In this document: positions 12,298 through 23,632 of the stretch, piece after piece
How positions within the stretch are numbered: the stretch's first letter is position 1
Layout: each line of letters starts with the position of its first letter
Assembly (NCBI RefSeq): GCF_001654925.1
Contig: NZ_LXER01000005.1
Span: 62,001 to 126,000 of the forward strand
Reading direction: 5' to 3'
DNA length: 64,000 nucleotides
Source: Buttiauxella brennerae ATCC 51605
GTDB taxonomy: Bacteria > Pseudomonadota > Gammaproteobacteria > Enterobacterales > Enterobacteriaceae
Notes under the pieces: model-generated
What the model saw: only the letters and a program-made list of their open reading frames with translations
The model's database searches: none
What the model was told of the DNA's origin: nothing
Translations under genes and position numbers: made by a program

Positions 12298-12804
12298 GTG
12301 ATTGGTATTCTAAATCGTTGGCGACAGTTTGGCAGACGTTATTTCTGGCCGCATCTCTTATTGGGGATGGTCGCGGCGAGTTTTGGCATGCCTGCGCTCA
12401 GCCAAAATACCGAGCCAACTGCTCCTGCTGAAACCGCAACCAGCAGCCACGATTACCTCAACAAGGTCAGCTTCAATAGTCTGGCATTATTGCAGGAAAG
12501 TACCCGTCGGCCATCATTTAGTGTCGATTACTGGCATCAACATGCAATTCGAACAGTAATTCGCCATCTTTCTTTTGCGATGACACCTCAGGTGCTCCCT
12601 GTTGCAGAAGAAAGCTTACCGCTTCAGGCTCACAAACTCGCTTTACTGGATACGCTCAGTGCGCTTCTCACCCAGGAAAGTAAACCCCCTGTTATTGTGC
12701 GCCATACTGCACTCTGGCAATCACCTGCTGTCGAGACTTTTAGCCTCGCCATTTGGATAAGCCAGGTTCACGGTATTCGCGCCGGCCCGCTCCGCCTCAG
12801 CTAA
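12298..12804 (+). CDS. secM: SecM, secretion monitor with arrest peptide
   Basis: Regulatory exported protein whose translation stalls when SecA/SecYEG activity is low, exposing the secA ribosome site. 168 residues from a GTG start, giving [23 protein letters not shown], the same N-terminus as E. coli SecM. The signal peptide has a long charged n-region, then [17 protein letters not shown]. The arrest motif [17 protein letters not shown] is at residues 148-164 (12739-12789); all positions known to be critical (F, W, I, G, I, R, A, G, P) are kept, while spacer residues differ. It lies 68 bases upstream of secA. Confidence 0.96.
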   Translation: MIGILNRWRQFGRRYFWPHLLLGMVAASFGMPALSQNTEPTAPAETATSSHDYLNKVSFNSLALLQESTRRPSFSVDYWHQHAIRTVIRHLSFAMTPQVLPVAEESLPLQAHKLALLDTLSALLTQESKPPVIVRHTALWQSPAVETFSLAIWISQVHGIRAGPLRLS

Positions 12805-12872
12805 ATTTCATTTCCTTTAATTATAACGTTATTTTTAGCTCTGCCCTGACGGTAGGCGTTTGAGAATTAATT

Positions 12873-15578
12873 ATGCTAATCAAATTATTAACAAAAGTTT
12901 TCGGTAGCCGTAACGACCGCACCCTGCGTCGTATGCGTAAAGTTGTCAATCTTATCAATAGCATGGAACCGAAAATTGAAAAACTTTCGGATGATGAACT
13001 AAAAGCAAAAACAGGCGAATTCCGCGCGCGTCTTGAGAAAGGCGAAGTGCTGGAGAATTTGATCCCAGAAGCTTTTGCTGTGGTTCGCGAAGCAAGTAAA
13101 CGTGTCTTCGGTATGCGCCACTTCGACGTGCAGCTGCTGGGCGGTATGGTTCTGAACGAACGCTGCATCGCAGAGATGCGTACAGGTGAAGGTAAAACCC
13201 TGACGGCAACTCTGCCAGCATACCTGAACGCTTTAAGTGGTCGTGGTGTTCACGTTGTTACCGTGAACGACTATCTGGCCCAGCGTGATGCTGAAAACAA
13301 CCGTCCGCTGTTTGAATACCTGGGCCTGAGCGTTGGCATCAACTTGCCAAACATGCCTGCACCTGCCAAGCGCGAAGCTTATGCAGCTGACATCACTTAC
13401 GGCACCAACAACGAATACGGCTTTGACTACCTGCGTGACAACATGGCGTTCAGCCCTGAAGAACGTGTTCAGCGTAAACTGCACTATGCGTTGGTGGATG
13501 AGGTTGACTCAATTCTTATCGATGAAGCGCGTACGCCGCTGATTATCTCCGGTCCTGCTGAAGATAGCTCCGAGATGTACCGTAAAGTAAACAAAATCAT
13601 CCCGAGCCTGATCCGTCAGGAAAAAGAAGATTCTGATACTTTCCAGGGGGAAGGCCACTTCTCCGTAGACGAAAAATCGCGTCAGGTAAACATTACCGAA
13701 CGCGGTCTGGTACTGGTTGAAGAGTTGCTGGTACGCGAAGGCATTATGGAAGAAGGTGAGTCTCTGTACTCCCCAACGAACATTATGTTGATGCACCACG
13801 TGACTGCTGCACTGCGTGCGCACGTGCTGTTCGCCCGTGATGTTGATTACATCGTTAAAGATGGCGAAGTTATCATCGTTGATGAACACACCGGTCGTAC
13901 CATGCAAGGCCGTCGTTGGTCTGATGGCCTGCACCAGGCTGTTGAAGCTAAAGAAGGCGTCGACATTCAGAACGAAAACCAGACGCTGGCATCCATCACC
14001 TTCCAGAACTACTTCCGCCTGTATGAAAAACTGGCCGGTATGACGGGTACTGCGGACACCGAAGCATTCGAATTTAGCTCTATCTACAAACTCGATACCA
14101 TTGTTGTGCCGACTAACCGTCCAATGATCCGTAAAGACATGCCTGATCTGGTCTATATGACTGAAGCAGACAAGATTATGGCAATCATTGAAGATATTAA
14201 AGAGCGCACGATCAACGGTCAGCCTGTTCTTGTCGGTACTATTTCAATCGAGAAATCTGAAGTGGTTTCTGCTGAATTGACCAAAGCCGGTATCAAACAC
14301 AACGTTCTGAACGCCAAATTCCACGCCAACGAAGCAGGTATCGTTGCTCAGGCCGGTTACCCAGCCTCTGTGACCATCGCAACCAACATGGCTGGTCGTG
14401 GTACGGATATCGTGTTGGGTGGTAGCTGGCAGGCAGAAGTTGCTGAGCTTGAAGATCCAACACCTGAGCAAATCGCGCAGATTAAAGCTGACTGGCAGAT
14501 TCGCCATGACGCAGTTCTGGCATCCGGTGGCTTGCACATTATCGGTACCGAGCGTCACGAATCTCGTCGTATCGATAACCAGTTGCGTGGCCGTTCCGGC
14601 CGTCAGGGCGATGCGGGTTCATCTCGTTTCTACCTGTCTATGGAAGATTCACTGATGCGTATTTTCGCATCCGATCGTGTTTCAGGCATGATGCGCAAAC
14701 TCGGTATGAAGCCGGGTGAAGCGATTGAACACCCATGGGTCACCAAGGCAATTGCTAACGCACAGCGTAAAGTAGAAAGCCGTAACTTTGATATTCGTAA
14801 ACAGCTTCTGGAATATGATGATGTTGCGAACGATCAGCGTCGCGCGATCTACAGTCAGCGTAACGAATTGCTGGATGTGAGCGACGTGAGCGAAACCATC
14901 AACAGCATCCGTGAAGATGTCTTTAAAGTGACCATCGACGCACATATTCCACCGCAATCATTGGAAGAAATGTGGGATGTTGAAGGCCTGGAAGAGCGCC
15001 TGAAAAACGATTTCGACCTTGAGTTGCCAATTAAAGAGTGGCTGGATAAAGAGCCTGAACTGCACGAAGAAACTTTGCGTGAGCGTATTTTGCAAAACGC
15101 TATTGAAGTGTATAAGCGTAAAGAAGAGGTTGTTGGCATTGAAATGATGCGCCACTTCGAAAAAGGCGTGATGTTGCAGACTCTGGACTCACTATGGAAA
15201 GAGCACCTTGCTGCGATGGATTACCTGCGCCAGGGCATCCACTTGCGTGGTTATGCGCAAAAAGATCCTAAGCAAGAATACAAGCGTGAATCTTTCGCCA
15301 TGTTCGCATCAATGCTTGAAGCGCTGAAATATGAAGTTATCAGCACCCTGAGCAAAGTGCAGGTTCGTATGCCTGAAGAAGTAGAGGCAATGGAACAGCA
15401 GCGTCGTGAAGAGGCTGAGCGTTTGGCACAGATGCAACAGCTGAGCCATCAGGATGCTGACACACTTGCTGCTGAAGAGTTGGCTGCGGAAACAGGTGAG
15501 CGCAAAGTGGGCCGTAACGATCCGTGCCCATGCGGTTCTGGTAAGAAATTCAAACAGTGTCATGGCCGTTTAAGCTAA
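12873..15578 (+). CDS. secA: Protein translocase ATPase SecA
   Basis: Motor of the Sec pathway, driving preproteins through SecYEG. 901 residues, the same as E. coli. The Walker A motif in [11 protein letters not shown] is at about 102-112 (K108), the DEAD-like motif is [14 protein letters not shown], and the second nucleotide domain contains [14 protein letters not shown]. The C-terminal zinc finger is intact (C885, C887, C896, H897), which binds SecB and phospholipid. Expression is expected to be controlled by the SecM arrest upstream. A strong terminator follows at 15595-15621. Confidence 0.99.
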   Translation: MLIKLLTKVFGSRNDRTLRRMRKVVNLINSMEPKIEKLSDDELKAKTGEFRARLEKGEVLENLIPEAFAVVREASKRVFGMRHFDVQLLGGMVLNERCIAEMRTGEGKTLTATLPAYLNALSGRGVHVVTVNDYLAQRDAENNRPLFEYLGLSVGINLPNMPAPAKREAYAADITYGTNNEYGFDYLRDNMAFSPEERVQRKLHYALVDEVDSILIDEARTPLIISGPAEDSSEMYRKVNKIIPSLIRQEKEDSDTFQGEGHFSVDEKSRQVNITERGLVLVEELLVREGIMEEGESLYSPTNIMLMHHVTAALRAHVLFARDVDYIVKDGEVIIVDEHTGRTMQGRRWSDGLHQAVEAKEGVDIQNENQTLASITFQNYFRLYEKLAGMTGTADTEAFEFSSIYKLDTIVVPTNRPMIRKDMPDLVYMTEADKIMAIIEDIKERTINGQPVLVGTISIEKSEVVSAELTKAGIKHNVLNAKFHANEAGIVAQAGYPASVTIATNMAGRGTDIVLGGSWQAEVAELEDPTPEQIAQIKADWQIRHDAVLASGGLHIIGTERHESRRIDNQLRGRSGRQGDAGSSRFYLSMEDSLMRIFASDRVSGMMRKLGMKPGEAIEHPWVTKAIANAQRKVESRNFDIRKQLLEYDDVANDQRRAIYSQRNELLDVSDVSETINSIREDVFKVTIDAHIPPQSLEEMWDVEGLEERLKNDFDLELPIKEWLDKEPELHEETLRERILQNAIEVYKRKEEVVGIEMMRHFEKGVMLQTLDSLWKEHLAAMDYLRQGIHLRGYAQKDPKQEYKRESFAMFASMLEALKYEVISTLSKVQVRMPEEVEAMEQQRREEAERLAQMQQLSHQDADTLAAEELAAETGERKVGRNDPCPCGSGKKFKQCHGRLS

Positions 15579-15594
15579 GAACGCTATTGTCGAT

Positions 15595-15621
15595 AAAGGC
15601 GCAGCTTGCTGCGCCTTTTTT
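15595..15621 (+). terminator. secA rho-independent terminator
   Basis: AAAGGCGCAG-CTTG-CTGCGCC followed by TTTTTT, 17 bases after the secA stop. Stem of 10 paired bases with a four-base loop. Confidence 0.9.
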
Positions 15622-15642
15622 CTATGGAGCAGCTGCACAAAA

Positions 15643-16047
15643 ATGAAACAACTCGAAATCGCCGTTGGCATAATCCGCAATCAAGCTGGTGAGATTTTTA
15701 TTACTCAAAGAGCCGCCGATGCTCACATGGCCAATAAGCTTGAATTTCCCGGTGGGAAGATTGAAGCCGATGAAACGCCTGAGCAGGCATTAGTTCGTGA
15801 GCTTCAGGAAGAGACTGGTATCACGGCTACCGGCTTTACTCTGTTTGATAAACTGGCTTATGAGTTCCCGGACCGGCATATCACGCTGTGGTTTTTCATG
15901 GTGGAAAGTTGGGAAGGTGAACCGTGGGGAAAAGAAGGGCAACCGGGTCAATGGATTGCGCAAAATGCGCTGGTGGCATCAGATTTTCCACCAGCCAATG
16001 AACCGGTAATCAGCAAACTAGTGATTAACAAACCACAGCAAAGTTAA
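15643..16047 (+). CDS. mutT: 8-oxo-dGTP diphosphatase MutT
   Basis: Nudix hydrolase that removes oxidised 8-oxo-dGTP from the nucleotide pool. 134 residues. The complete Nudix box begins at G37-G38 ([21 protein letters not shown], then TGI), with the REXXEE core present. [10 protein letters not shown] and [11 protein letters not shown] are typical of enterobacterial MutT. It starts about 20 bases after the secA terminator. Its stop shares the TTAA with the convergent yacG stop, giving a four-base 3' overlap. Confidence 0.97.
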   Translation: MKQLEIAVGIIRNQAGEIFITQRAADAHMANKLEFPGGKIEADETPEQALVRELQEETGITATGFTLFDKLAYEFPDRHITLWFFMVESWEGEPWGKEGQPGQWIAQNALVASDFPPANEPVISKLVINKPQQS

Positions 16048-16241
16048 CGCAGTTCTTCTTCGCTCCAGTCGTCGCTTTCTGACAAATCGCCGCTGCTCGG
16101 AATTCGTTTTTCCTCAGCGGCCCATTCACCTAAGTCAATCAACTGGCAGCGTTTGCAGCAAAATGGGCGATATGGGCTGGTTTCATCCCAGATGACGACT
16201 TTACCGCAGCCCGGGCAGTTCACTTTTATAGTTTCACTCAT
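16044..16241 (-). CDS. yacG: DNA gyrase inhibitor YacG (zinc finger)
   Basis: Small 65-residue protein with a four-cysteine zinc site at C9, C12, C28 and C32 (CPGC...FCCKRC), followed by [14 protein letters not shown], the family signature. In E. coli YacG binds GyrB and inhibits gyrase. The C-terminal tail is acidic and serine-rich. It lies nine bases downstream of zapD and is presumably cotranscribed with coaE and zapD. The end overlaps the convergent mutT end. Confidence 0.96.
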   Translation of the reverse strand: MSETIKVNCPGCGKVVIWDETSPYRPFCCKRCQLIDLGEWAAEEKRIPSSGDLSESDDWSEEELR

Positions 16242-16250
16242 ATTCGCTCC

Positions 16251-16994
16251 TTAACAGCACGCCAGTTCAAAATCGAGACGTTCAGGGATGAGTCCATTTT
16301 CGCTATCCAGCGGTAAGAAGCGGATTGCAAAACGGCTCTTATGGCCAGAAACCTGCGGATAAAGCTGCGACGAAAGGTCCAGCTGTAAACGCAGCAAATC
16401 GGCGTCGTCTCCGTTATCCTGATAAAAACCATTCAGGCTGGTTTGCTTACGCAATGGTGCAGAATTGCGAATAATATCCAGTATCAAGTCCAGCGATTGT
16501 TTTAATGGCTGTAACGTCGCAACCCAGTTATTAATTTGTGCATCGCGTTGTGTTTGCGGTGAATACAACCAGATGTGCAATGTTGGCAAATCAAAACTAC
16601 AGCACCCGCCCGGAATACTAAGGCGCTGGCGAACCAGGGCTATCAAACGATCTTCTCGTAATGCCTGCCCAATGCGAGGGGCTGCCATTAAAACAGTGCC
16701 GCGTTCTTTGAGCTGGCTACGCAGTGAATCTATGCGCTGCATATCGACACCCGGAACTTCCGACCAGTTCAATAACTTACGCTGCTGGCGTTCCAGTTCT
16801 TTGAGAATATCGGTACGAATTTCACCGCGTTCAAAGACATCAAGAAGGTCGCCGACATTGCGGAAAAAATGCAGTGCTTTGGCCGTTTCGTCTATCGGTA
16901 ATACACTTTCGAGTTGTTGGATTAAGAACTCGATACGCAACCAAGTACGCATTTTTTCATTCAGTGGGTGCTCAAAAAGAATCTGGGTGCTCAT
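16251..16994 (-). CDS. zapD: Z-ring associated protein ZapD
   Basis: Cytoplasmic FtsZ-binding protein (formerly YacF) that cross-links FtsZ filaments. 247 residues, the family length, beginning [24 protein letters not shown], which is nearly invariant in enterobacteria. The largely helical N-terminal half and beta-rich C-terminal half with [20 protein letters not shown] are recognisable. Start and coaE stop overlap by one base (TAATG), so translation is probably coupled. Confidence 0.97.
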   Translation of the reverse strand: MSTQILFEHPLNEKMRTWLRIEFLIQQLESVLPIDETAKALHFFRNVGDLLDVFERGEIRTDILKELERQQRKLLNWSEVPGVDMQRIDSLRSQLKERGTVLMAAPRIGQALREDRLIALVRQRLSIPGGCCSFDLPTLHIWLYSPQTQRDAQINNWVATLQPLKQSLDLILDIIRNSAPLRKQTSLNGFYQDNGDDADLLRLQLDLSSQLYPQVSGHKSRFAIRFLPLDSENGLIPERLDFELACC

Positions 16995-17614
16995 TATTCA
17001 TTTTCCTGCTGTGCGGCCTGGGCTGCCAGTTCCAGATATTGGCTGTGCAGACGGTCAACATGTGCGGCCACCTTTTCGGGGGCACCATCATTATTAATTA
17101 CATCATCGGCAGCGCTTAAGCGTGCCTCGCGTGTCGCTTGTGCAGCAATAATTTGCTGTGCATGTTCACGACTGACTTTATCGCGCGCCATAGTACGTGC
17201 GATTTGCACTTCTGGCGACACATCAACGACCAAAACGCGATCGGCTTTTTGTTGCAGGTTATTCTCGACTAATAACGGAACAACCCATAGTACATAAGGA
17301 GAAAGTGCCTGATTGATTTCAGTTTGGGTGTGCTGATGAATAAGCGGGTGCAGTAAAGCATTGAGCCACTGCTTTTCCGCTGGAGAAGAAAAGATTCTTT
17401 CGCGAAGAACCCGGCGACTCAGACTGCCATCCGGAAGGAGGATCTCATCACCAAAATGGTCAGCAATAATGCTTAGAGCGGGCTGTCCTGGCGCTACGAC
17501 CTGGCGCGCAATGATATCCGCGTCGACAACGGTAATACCTAATCGGGAAAAGTTATCAGCGACAGTGCTTTTTCCGCTGCCAATCCCACCCGTTAATGCC
17601 ACCGTATAAACCAT
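16994..17614 (-). CDS. coaE: Dephospho-CoA kinase CoaE
   Basis: Phosphorylates the 3' hydroxyl of dephospho-CoA in the last step of coenzyme A synthesis. 206 residues with the P-loop GGIGSGKST at 9-17, then [12 protein letters not shown] and the lid region with [10 protein letters not shown]. It heads the coaE-zapD-yacG operon, upstream of which is the divergent guaC. The pan genes for the start of the same pathway lie at the other end of this window. Confidence 0.97.
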   Translation of the reverse strand: MVYTVALTGGIGSGKSTVADNFSRLGITVVDADIIARQVVAPGQPALSIIADHFGDEILLPDGSLSRRVLRERIFSSPAEKQWLNALLHPLIHQHTQTEINQALSPYVLWVVPLLVENNLQQKADRVLVVDVSPEVQIARTMARDKVSREHAQQIIAAQATREARLSAADDVINNDGAPEKVAAHVDRLHSQYLELAAQAAQQENE

Positions 17615-17673
17615 AAAAACCAGACCCTAAAGCGATTACACATTTCTTAGGTAAATTTTAACGATTGTAGCGT

Positions 17674-17697
17674 AAAAAAGACTGTTTTCGCAGTCTT
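17674..17697 (-). terminator. Terminator-like hairpin between coaE and guaC
   Basis: AAGACTG (17678-17684) and CAGTCTT (17691-17697) with loop TTTTCG. Read on the minus strand the stem is followed by TTTTTT, the form of a rho-independent terminator, but it lies upstream of coaE rather than after a gene. It may stop antisense transcription out of guaC or attenuate coaE. Confidence 0.5.
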
Positions 17698-17799
17698 GCA
17701 GCGGTATTAATAGTGCGTATGATAGCGTCACTGGAATTGGTGTCTAAATCACCAATTGCGTTCTCGCGTCCTTCGCCATTCGACCCAGGAATCTGCAAC

Positions 17800-18843
17800 A
17801 TGCGTATTGAAGAAGATTTGAAGTTAGGTTTTAAAGACGTTCTTATCCGCCCGAAACGTTCCACACTGAAAAGCCGCTCTGATGTAGAGCTTGAGCGCCA
17901 GTTCACTTTCAAACACTCCGGTATTGCATGGTCAGGTGTTCCGATCATTGCTGCTAACATGGACACCGTTGGTACATTCGGCATGGCCCAGGCATTGGCC
18001 TCGTTTGATATCCTCACCGCTGTTCATAAGCACTACTCTGTTGAAGAGTGGAGCAACTTCGTTAAGTCTGTTTCAGACGACATTCTGAAGTTCGTCATGG
18101 TTTCGACCGGTACATCAGACGCTGATTTCCAGAAAACCAAACAAATTCTTTCTCTGAACCCTGCACTGAAGTTTATCTGTATCGATGTGGCTAACGGCTA
18201 CTCCGAACACTTCACTCAGTTCGTGTCTAAAGCGCGTGAAGCATGGCCGGATAAAGTTATCTGCGCAGGTAACGTTGTAACCGGCGAAATGTGCGAAGAG
18301 CTGATCTTGTCTGGTGCGGACATCGTTAAAGTCGGTATCGGTCCTGGTTCTGTATGTACCACTCGTGTCAAAACCGGCGTGGGCTACCCACAACTTTCCG
18401 CTGTTATTGAGTGTGCTGATGCCGCTCACGGTCTTGGCGGCCAGATTGTTAGCGACGGCGGCTGCACCATGCCGGGCGATGTTGCTAAAGCATTCGGTGG
18501 CGGCGCAGACTTCGTCATGCTGGGCGGCATGTTGGCCGGTCACGACGAAAGCGGTGGCACCATCGTTGAAGAGAACGGCGAGAAATTCATGCTGTTCTAC
18601 GGTATGAGCTCCGAATCTGCCATGACTCGCCACGTTGGTGGTGTTGCACAGTATCGTGCAGCAGAAGGCAAAACTGTTAAGCTGCCATTGCGTGGCCCAG
18701 TTGAAAATACCGCCCGCGACATTATGGGTGGCCTGCGTTCTGCATGTACTTACGTTGGTGCTTCTCGCCTGAAAGAGCTGACCAAACGCACAACGTTCAT
18801 TCGTGTGAACGAGCAAGAAAACCGCGTTTTCAATAGCCTCTAA
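17800..18843 (+). CDS. guaC: GMP reductase GuaC
   Basis: NADPH-dependent enzyme that converts GMP to IMP and ammonia, for purine salvage. The frame is open from 17713, but ATG 17800 gives [20 protein letters not shown] and 347 residues, exactly the E. coli form. The catalytic cysteine is C186 in GPGSVCTTR; the phosphate-binding [27 protein letters not shown] segment of the IMPDH/GMPR barrel is intact. No CBS domains, as expected for GMPR. It is transcribed divergently from coaE and converges on hofC. Confidence 0.97.
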   Translation: MRIEEDLKLGFKDVLIRPKRSTLKSRSDVELERQFTFKHSGIAWSGVPIIAANMDTVGTFGMAQALASFDILTAVHKHYSVEEWSNFVKSVSDDILKFVMVSTGTSDADFQKTKQILSLNPALKFICIDVANGYSEHFTQFVSKAREAWPDKVICAGNVVTGEMCEELILSGADIVKVGIGPGSVCTTRVKTGVGYPQLSAVIECADAAHGLGGQIVSDGGCTMPGDVAKAFGGGADFVMLGGMLAGHDESGGTIVEENGEKFMLFYGMSSESAMTRHVGGVAQYRAAEGKTVKLPLRGPVENTARDIMGGLRSACTYVGASRLKELTKRTTFIRVNEQENRVFNSL

Positions 18844-18854
18844 GCGCTATAAAT

Positions 18855-18878
18855 GGCGTGGCTTTTGCCACGCCGTTA
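18855..18878. terminator. Hairpin between convergent guaC and hofC
   Basis: GGCGTGGC (18855-18862) pairs with GCCACGCC (18867-18874) around TTTT. It sits 11 bases after the guaC stop and runs into the hofC stop, so it can serve both strands, though the T-tracts are short. Confidence 0.65.
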
Positions 18879-20081
18879 TCCCGCACTCATCGCATCGCCT
18901 AGTTGGAAAATAGGTAGATACATCGCGATGACCAGTGTTCCAATGATTAGCCCCACCACTAACATCATGATGGGCTCCAGAGCAGATGCAAGATTGTCTG
19001 CGAGTTCTTCAGTATTGTTATGATGCCAGTTAGCCAGCCTCTCAAGCATTAAATCCAGCGCACCTGATTCTTCCCCGATACGTACTAGTTGGCAGCACAG
19101 CCGCGTAAATTGTCGCCCTTCAGAAAGCGCCTGCCAAAACGGAATACCTTGAGTCACCTGAATACTGATTTGCGAAACCACTTTCTTCCAAAGAAGTGGT
19201 GTCAGAGTTGCCTCGACAGCCCCAAGCCCTTGCAGCAATGGAATGCCCGCCTGCTGGGAAAGTGACAATGTGGTATAGATTTGGCTGAGGATTTGTCCAC
19301 GCCAGAGTGGTGAAACCAATGGAGTCCGCAGCAACAGGTTTTGTTCGTACTCTTGCCAGTGAGGTTTTCGCCGTCGGACCAAATACCCACAGGCCATGAT
19401 GACTATTGTCGCCAATAACCACCAAATGCCCTGCGTTGTCACCCAGTTTGAAACTGCCATCACGACCATCGTAATCGCGGGTAAAGGGGCGTTAAAAGAT
19501 CGGTATATATTGGCAAATTCCGGCAGCACAAAACTCATCATCCCAATGGTGACCAGCAATGCGACGGCCATAATAAACAGCGGGTAGCGCAGGGCTTTCA
19601 TCACCTTTTTACGCAGGCGATACAGCTGTTCTTGTTGGTCAGCGAGCCTTTTACAGCACTCATCGAGTTTGCCGGTAAGTTCACCAATGTGAATGAGGGC
19701 AATAAATAGCGCCGGGAAAATGTCTGGCCAATGCTGTAATGCCGCTGAAAAAGGCGTGCCTTTAGAGACACGTGATTCGATGTCTTTTAGCAACGCACGC
19801 CATTCACAAAAAGGGTGCTGTTCGGCGATAAGCAACAGTCCGTCAGACAAGGAAATTCCCGCCTGAAGCAATGTGGCAAGTTGGCGGAATATTTGAATTT
19901 TTTGCTGAATATGCCAGCAGCCTCGCCGGGCGTGCGATGTTTTTCGCAGCTGCAAAAGCTGGAGATCTGCATTGAACAGCTCGTCGCTGACGGAGGCTGT
20001 ATCCTCCGCCAGCATTTCCCCGTATTGGACTTGCCCATGTTGATCGATGGCTTTCCAGTGCCAGAGCAGAAATTTAGCCAT
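18876..20081 (-). CDS. hofC: Type IV pilus assembly inner-membrane protein HofC (PilC/GspF family)
   Basis: Polytopic platform protein for pilus or pseudopilus assembly. The frame extends upstream, but ATG 20081 gives MAKFLLWHWK, aligned with E. coli HofC, and 401 residues. Two T2SSF repeats are visible (about 65-190 and 270-395), each followed by membrane segments; PALFIALIHIGELTGKLDE and LCCQLVRIGEESGALDLML are the repeat signatures. The start overlaps the hofB stop by 8 bases. Part of ppdD-hofB-hofC, an incomplete type IV pilus set in this window. Confidence 0.93.
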   Translation of the reverse strand: MAKFLLWHWKAIDQHGQVQYGEMLAEDTASVSDELFNADLQLLQLRKTSHARRGCWHIQQKIQIFRQLATLLQAGISLSDGLLLIAEQHPFCEWRALLKDIESRVSKGTPFSAALQHWPDIFPALFIALIHIGELTGKLDECCKRLADQQEQLYRLRKKVMKALRYPLFIMAVALLVTIGMMSFVLPEFANIYRSFNAPLPAITMVVMAVSNWVTTQGIWWLLATIVIMACGYLVRRRKPHWQEYEQNLLLRTPLVSPLWRGQILSQIYTTLSLSQQAGIPLLQGLGAVEATLTPLLWKKVVSQISIQVTQGIPFWQALSEGRQFTRLCCQLVRIGEESGALDLMLERLANWHHNNTEELADNLASALEPIMMLVVGLIIGTLVIAMYLPIFQLGDAMSAG

Positions 20082-21453
20082 GCGGCACACCGAGTACACG
20101 ATACAACTCTTCGAGTGTCGTAAGCCCTTGTTCAACAGCCTGGCAGCCACTTTCAAACAGCGTCATCATGCCTTGCTGACGAGACAGCGCTTGTATTTCG
20201 TGAGCCGGTTTTCCTTTGATGATTGCCGACTGTAGCGTTGGGTCGACAAGCAAGACTTCGAACAATGCGCTGCGCCCATAGTAGCCACCGAAGCAGCGCT
20301 CGCAGCCCACGGCTTGCCAGCGTGGTAGCGCATTGGCCCACACGCTGAGAGGCAAAATAATGTCATCTGGATTCTGTTGTTTACAGTGAGGGCAGAGTTT
20401 TCGCACCAGACGCTGCGCAACAATGATGTTGAGAGCAGAAGCGAGCATCCAGCGCTCGACTCCCATTTGCTCAAGGCGCACCACTGTTTCCGCCGTTGAG
20501 TTGGTGTGCAACGTTGAAAGCACCAGGTGCCCGGTTTGTGCCGCTTTTATGGCTATTTCGGCGGTATCACCATCGCGAATTTCACCGACCATGATGATAT
20601 CCGGGTCCTGGCGCAGTAACGCCCGCAACACACTCTGAAAGCTCAGGCCAGCCCTGGTATTGATTTGCGTCTGATTAAGCCCTCGCATCGGGATTTCAAT
20701 TGGATCTTCTACGCTACAAAGGTTGCTGGAAACCTGGTTGAGTATTTTTAGTGCACTGTAGAGCGTGATGGTTTTTCCACTGCCGGTTGGTCCTGTAACC
20801 AGAATCATGCCCTGCGGGTTAGCGAGCGCATTTTCAAACCGTGAGCAATCTTCGGGCGACATGCCTAATTTTGATAACTCAAAAGTTTGTTGTGTCTGGG
20901 TCATTAAACGCAGGACGACTTTTTCACCGTGATATACCGGCAATGTTGCGATACGAAATGAACATTTATGCTGCTCTATTTCGATCTCCATCTGCCCGTC
21001 CTGCGGGAGGCGGCGTTCCGCAATATCCAGATTTCCCAGAACTTTTAGCCGGGCGGTTAACGGCGCGGCGAGGTGAAGGGGCAACAATGGCCGTAGTTGC
21101 AGGACACCATCGACACGAAAACGAATCTGATACCCTTGTTCCGTCGGCTCAAAGTGAATGTCTGATGCCCGCAGCTGTATGGCTTTGTGCAGTATTTCTT
21201 GTAGCAATTGCACCACCGGGGCGATGCTTTCCTGTGGTTCACCGGAACCAGAAGACGCGCGCGAATGGCGCGTCTTCTCCAGTTGTTCAACAGGCCAGTA
21301 TTCAACATTCATCGGTTTGTCACAGATGAAACGTAACGATTCAAAAAACTGTGCCGGTGGGTTTGGCGCAATAGCAATCTGCAATACTGGATCTTCAGAA
21401 AGTAACAGCGCTTGATATTGGTTACAAAGCGCGAGTATTTGCTGATTTGCCAT
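20074..21453 (-). CDS. hofB: Type IV pilus assembly ATPase HofB (PilB/GspE family)
   Basis: Cytoplasmic hexameric ATPase predicted to power pilin assembly. 459 residues. Walker A GPTGSGKT is at about 221-228, the Asp box at CSVEDPIE, Walker B in DPDIIMVGEIRD at 283-294, and the His box at STLHTNS. A tetracysteine metal site (C354, C357, C384, C387) typical of PilB/GspE is present. All catalytic motifs are intact, so the gene is not decayed. Starts three bases after the ppdD stop. Confidence 0.95.
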   Translation of the reverse strand: MANQQILALCNQYQALLLSEDPVLQIAIAPNPPAQFFESLRFICDKPMNVEYWPVEQLEKTRHSRASSGSGEPQESIAPVVQLLQEILHKAIQLRASDIHFEPTEQGYQIRFRVDGVLQLRPLLPLHLAAPLTARLKVLGNLDIAERRLPQDGQMEIEIEQHKCSFRIATLPVYHGEKVVLRLMTQTQQTFELSKLGMSPEDCSRFENALANPQGMILVTGPTGSGKTITLYSALKILNQVSSNLCSVEDPIEIPMRGLNQTQINTRAGLSFQSVLRALLRQDPDIIMVGEIRDGDTAEIAIKAAQTGHLVLSTLHTNSTAETVVRLEQMGVERWMLASALNIIVAQRLVRKLCPHCKQQNPDDIILPLSVWANALPRWQAVGCERCFGGYYGRSALFEVLLVDPTLQSAIIKGKPAHEIQALSRQQGMMTLFESGCQAVEQGLTTLEELYRVLGVPHG

Positions 21454-21456
21454 GGC

Positions 21457-21906
21457 TTAATTCCCTGCCTGGCTATTATCAAAACGGAAGACTTCTTCGC
21501 AGGATTGTTGAAGTGAGCCGGTATCAGCTGTGGTGCACGTTCGTGACCAGCCTTCTACACCCTCGGAATCACTCCAGACTGGCGTTAAAGCAACGCTGAG
21601 CCCGTTGAGACTCTCTTGCCCGGTTAGCGTAACAACACCTTTTTCAACACTCATACCGCTTACATAGCGAGTAGTTTTTGGTGACGGAATACCGTTGCTC
21701 CCCGCATCGCATTCGCTGAGCCCCCCTCGTTCAATCGCACAAAGCTCTACTGCGGTTCGGTAGGGGACGAAGGTTTGTAGCATGTCGGTGAGCGCCGCTT
21801 TACGCAGGTAGTTTTGGTAGCTGGGTATCCCGATGGCACTAAGAATGGCAATAATTCCAATGACAACCATCAGTTCAATTAAGGTGAATCCTTGTTGTTT
21901 GTTCAT
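21457..21906 (-). CDS. ppdD: Major prepilin PpdD (type IV pilin)
   Basis: 149-residue type IV prepilin. The short basic leader MNKQQG is cut before F7; the mature N-terminus FTLIELMVVIGIIAILSAIG has the invariant Glu5 and forms the hydrophobic assembly helix. Two cysteine pairs in the C-terminal globular part could form disulfides. A good Shine-Dalgarno site (AGGAGC) precedes the start. In E. coli this pilin needs the hofMNOPQ assembly genes and a PilD peptidase elsewhere; they are not in this window. Confidence 0.95.
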   Translation of the reverse strand: MNKQQGFTLIELMVVIGIIAILSAIGIPSYQNYLRKAALTDMLQTFVPYRTAVELCAIERGGLSECDAGSNGIPSPKTTRYVSGMSVEKGVVTLTGQESLNGLSVALTPVWSDSEGVEGWSRTCTTADTGSLQQSCEEVFRFDNSQAGN

Positions 21907-22054
21907 ATGCTGCTCCTGATTAAGATGGCAGCACTTTGCAGCTAATTAATGACTGAGGCGAGGGCGAGTGAATGCTTCAGGAAGTCGCCTTCCAGGATTT
22001 TTTTGCACTTTGCAGAGGTTAACAATAAAAATGCGAGCAGGGACGTAACAGAAA

Positions 22055-22087
22055 GAAAAAGGCAGGTGAGTTTTGCCTCACCTGCCT
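22055..22087 (-). terminator. nadC terminator
   Basis: GGCAGGTGAG-TTTTGC-CTCACCTGCC, ten paired bases; on the minus strand the stem is followed by TTTTTC. It lies just after the nadC stop and before ppdD, so nadC and ppdD are separate units. Confidence 0.85.
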
Positions 22088-22095
22088 TGTAGAAA

Positions 22096-23025
<930 letters not shown>

Positions 23026-23068
23026 CTACATTGATGCGACGTCAAGTACCACTCTAAGGAGACCGCGA

Positions 23069-23632
23069 ATGCAGCTAAAAAACGGCTGGCTGGTGGGTGT
23101 TAAGCATGTTCCTTCCCCACATTTTGATTGCCGACCGGAGGATGAAACCCCTTCGCTGCTGGTGGTGCATAATATCAGCCTGCCGCCAGGTGAGTTTGGT
23201 GGGCCATGGATTGATGCGCTGTTTACTGGAACTCTCGATCCGCAAGCCCATCCGTATTTTGCGGGAATCGCATATTTGCGCGTCTCAGCACATTGTCTTA
23301 TTCGCCGTGATGGTGAAATCGTTCAATATGTTCCTTTTAATAAACGTGCCTGGCATGCTGGTGTCTCGGTGTATCAGGGGCGTGAACGTTGCAATGATTT
23401 TTCCATTGGTATTGAACTAGAGGGTACTGATACGCTTCCCTATACTGATGCGCAATATCAACAGCTTACTGCTATTTCTGATGCGCTGGTTCAGGTTTAT
23501 CCGGCGATTGCTGACCATATGACGGGGCATTGCGATATTGCTCCGGAGCGTAAAACCGATCCCGGTCCTGCATTTGACTGGATGCGTTTTCGCACTCTGG
23601 TTGAGGTAACGTCAAATAAGGAGATGAAATGA
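23069..23632 (+). CDS. ampD: 1,6-anhydro-N-acetylmuramyl-L-alanine amidase AmpD
   Basis: Cytoplasmic zinc amidase that cleaves anhydro-muropeptides for cell wall recycling; loss of activity derepresses AmpR-controlled ampC in species that have it. The start is ATG 23069 ([10 protein letters not shown]), preceded by AAGGAGA; the longer open frame from 22985 is not used. 187 residues. Zinc ligands lie in VVHNISLPP (H near 34) and [19 protein letters not shown] (His and Asp). The stop overlaps the ampE start as ATGA. Confidence 0.96.
   Translation: MQLKNGWLVGVKHVPSPHFDCRPEDETPSLLVVHNISLPPGEFGGPWIDALFTGTLDPQAHPYFAGIAYLRVSAHCLIRRDGEIVQYVPFNKRAWHAGVSVYQGRERCNDFSIGIELEGTDTLPYTDAQYQQLTAISDALVQVYPAIADHMTGHCDIAPERKTDPGPAFDWMRFRTLVEVTSNKEMK

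Noticed and set aside
17713-17799. N-terminal extension of GuaC
   Set aside because: The conserved N-terminus [11 protein letters not shown] starts at 17800; the extension is not conserved and lies in the leader.
18115-18816. 233-codon frame antisense to guaC
   Set aside because: Shadow frame with no motif or ribosome site.
20841-21329. 162-codon plus-strand frame inside hofB
   Set aside because: Opposite to a gene with all ATPase motifs; composition looks non-coding.
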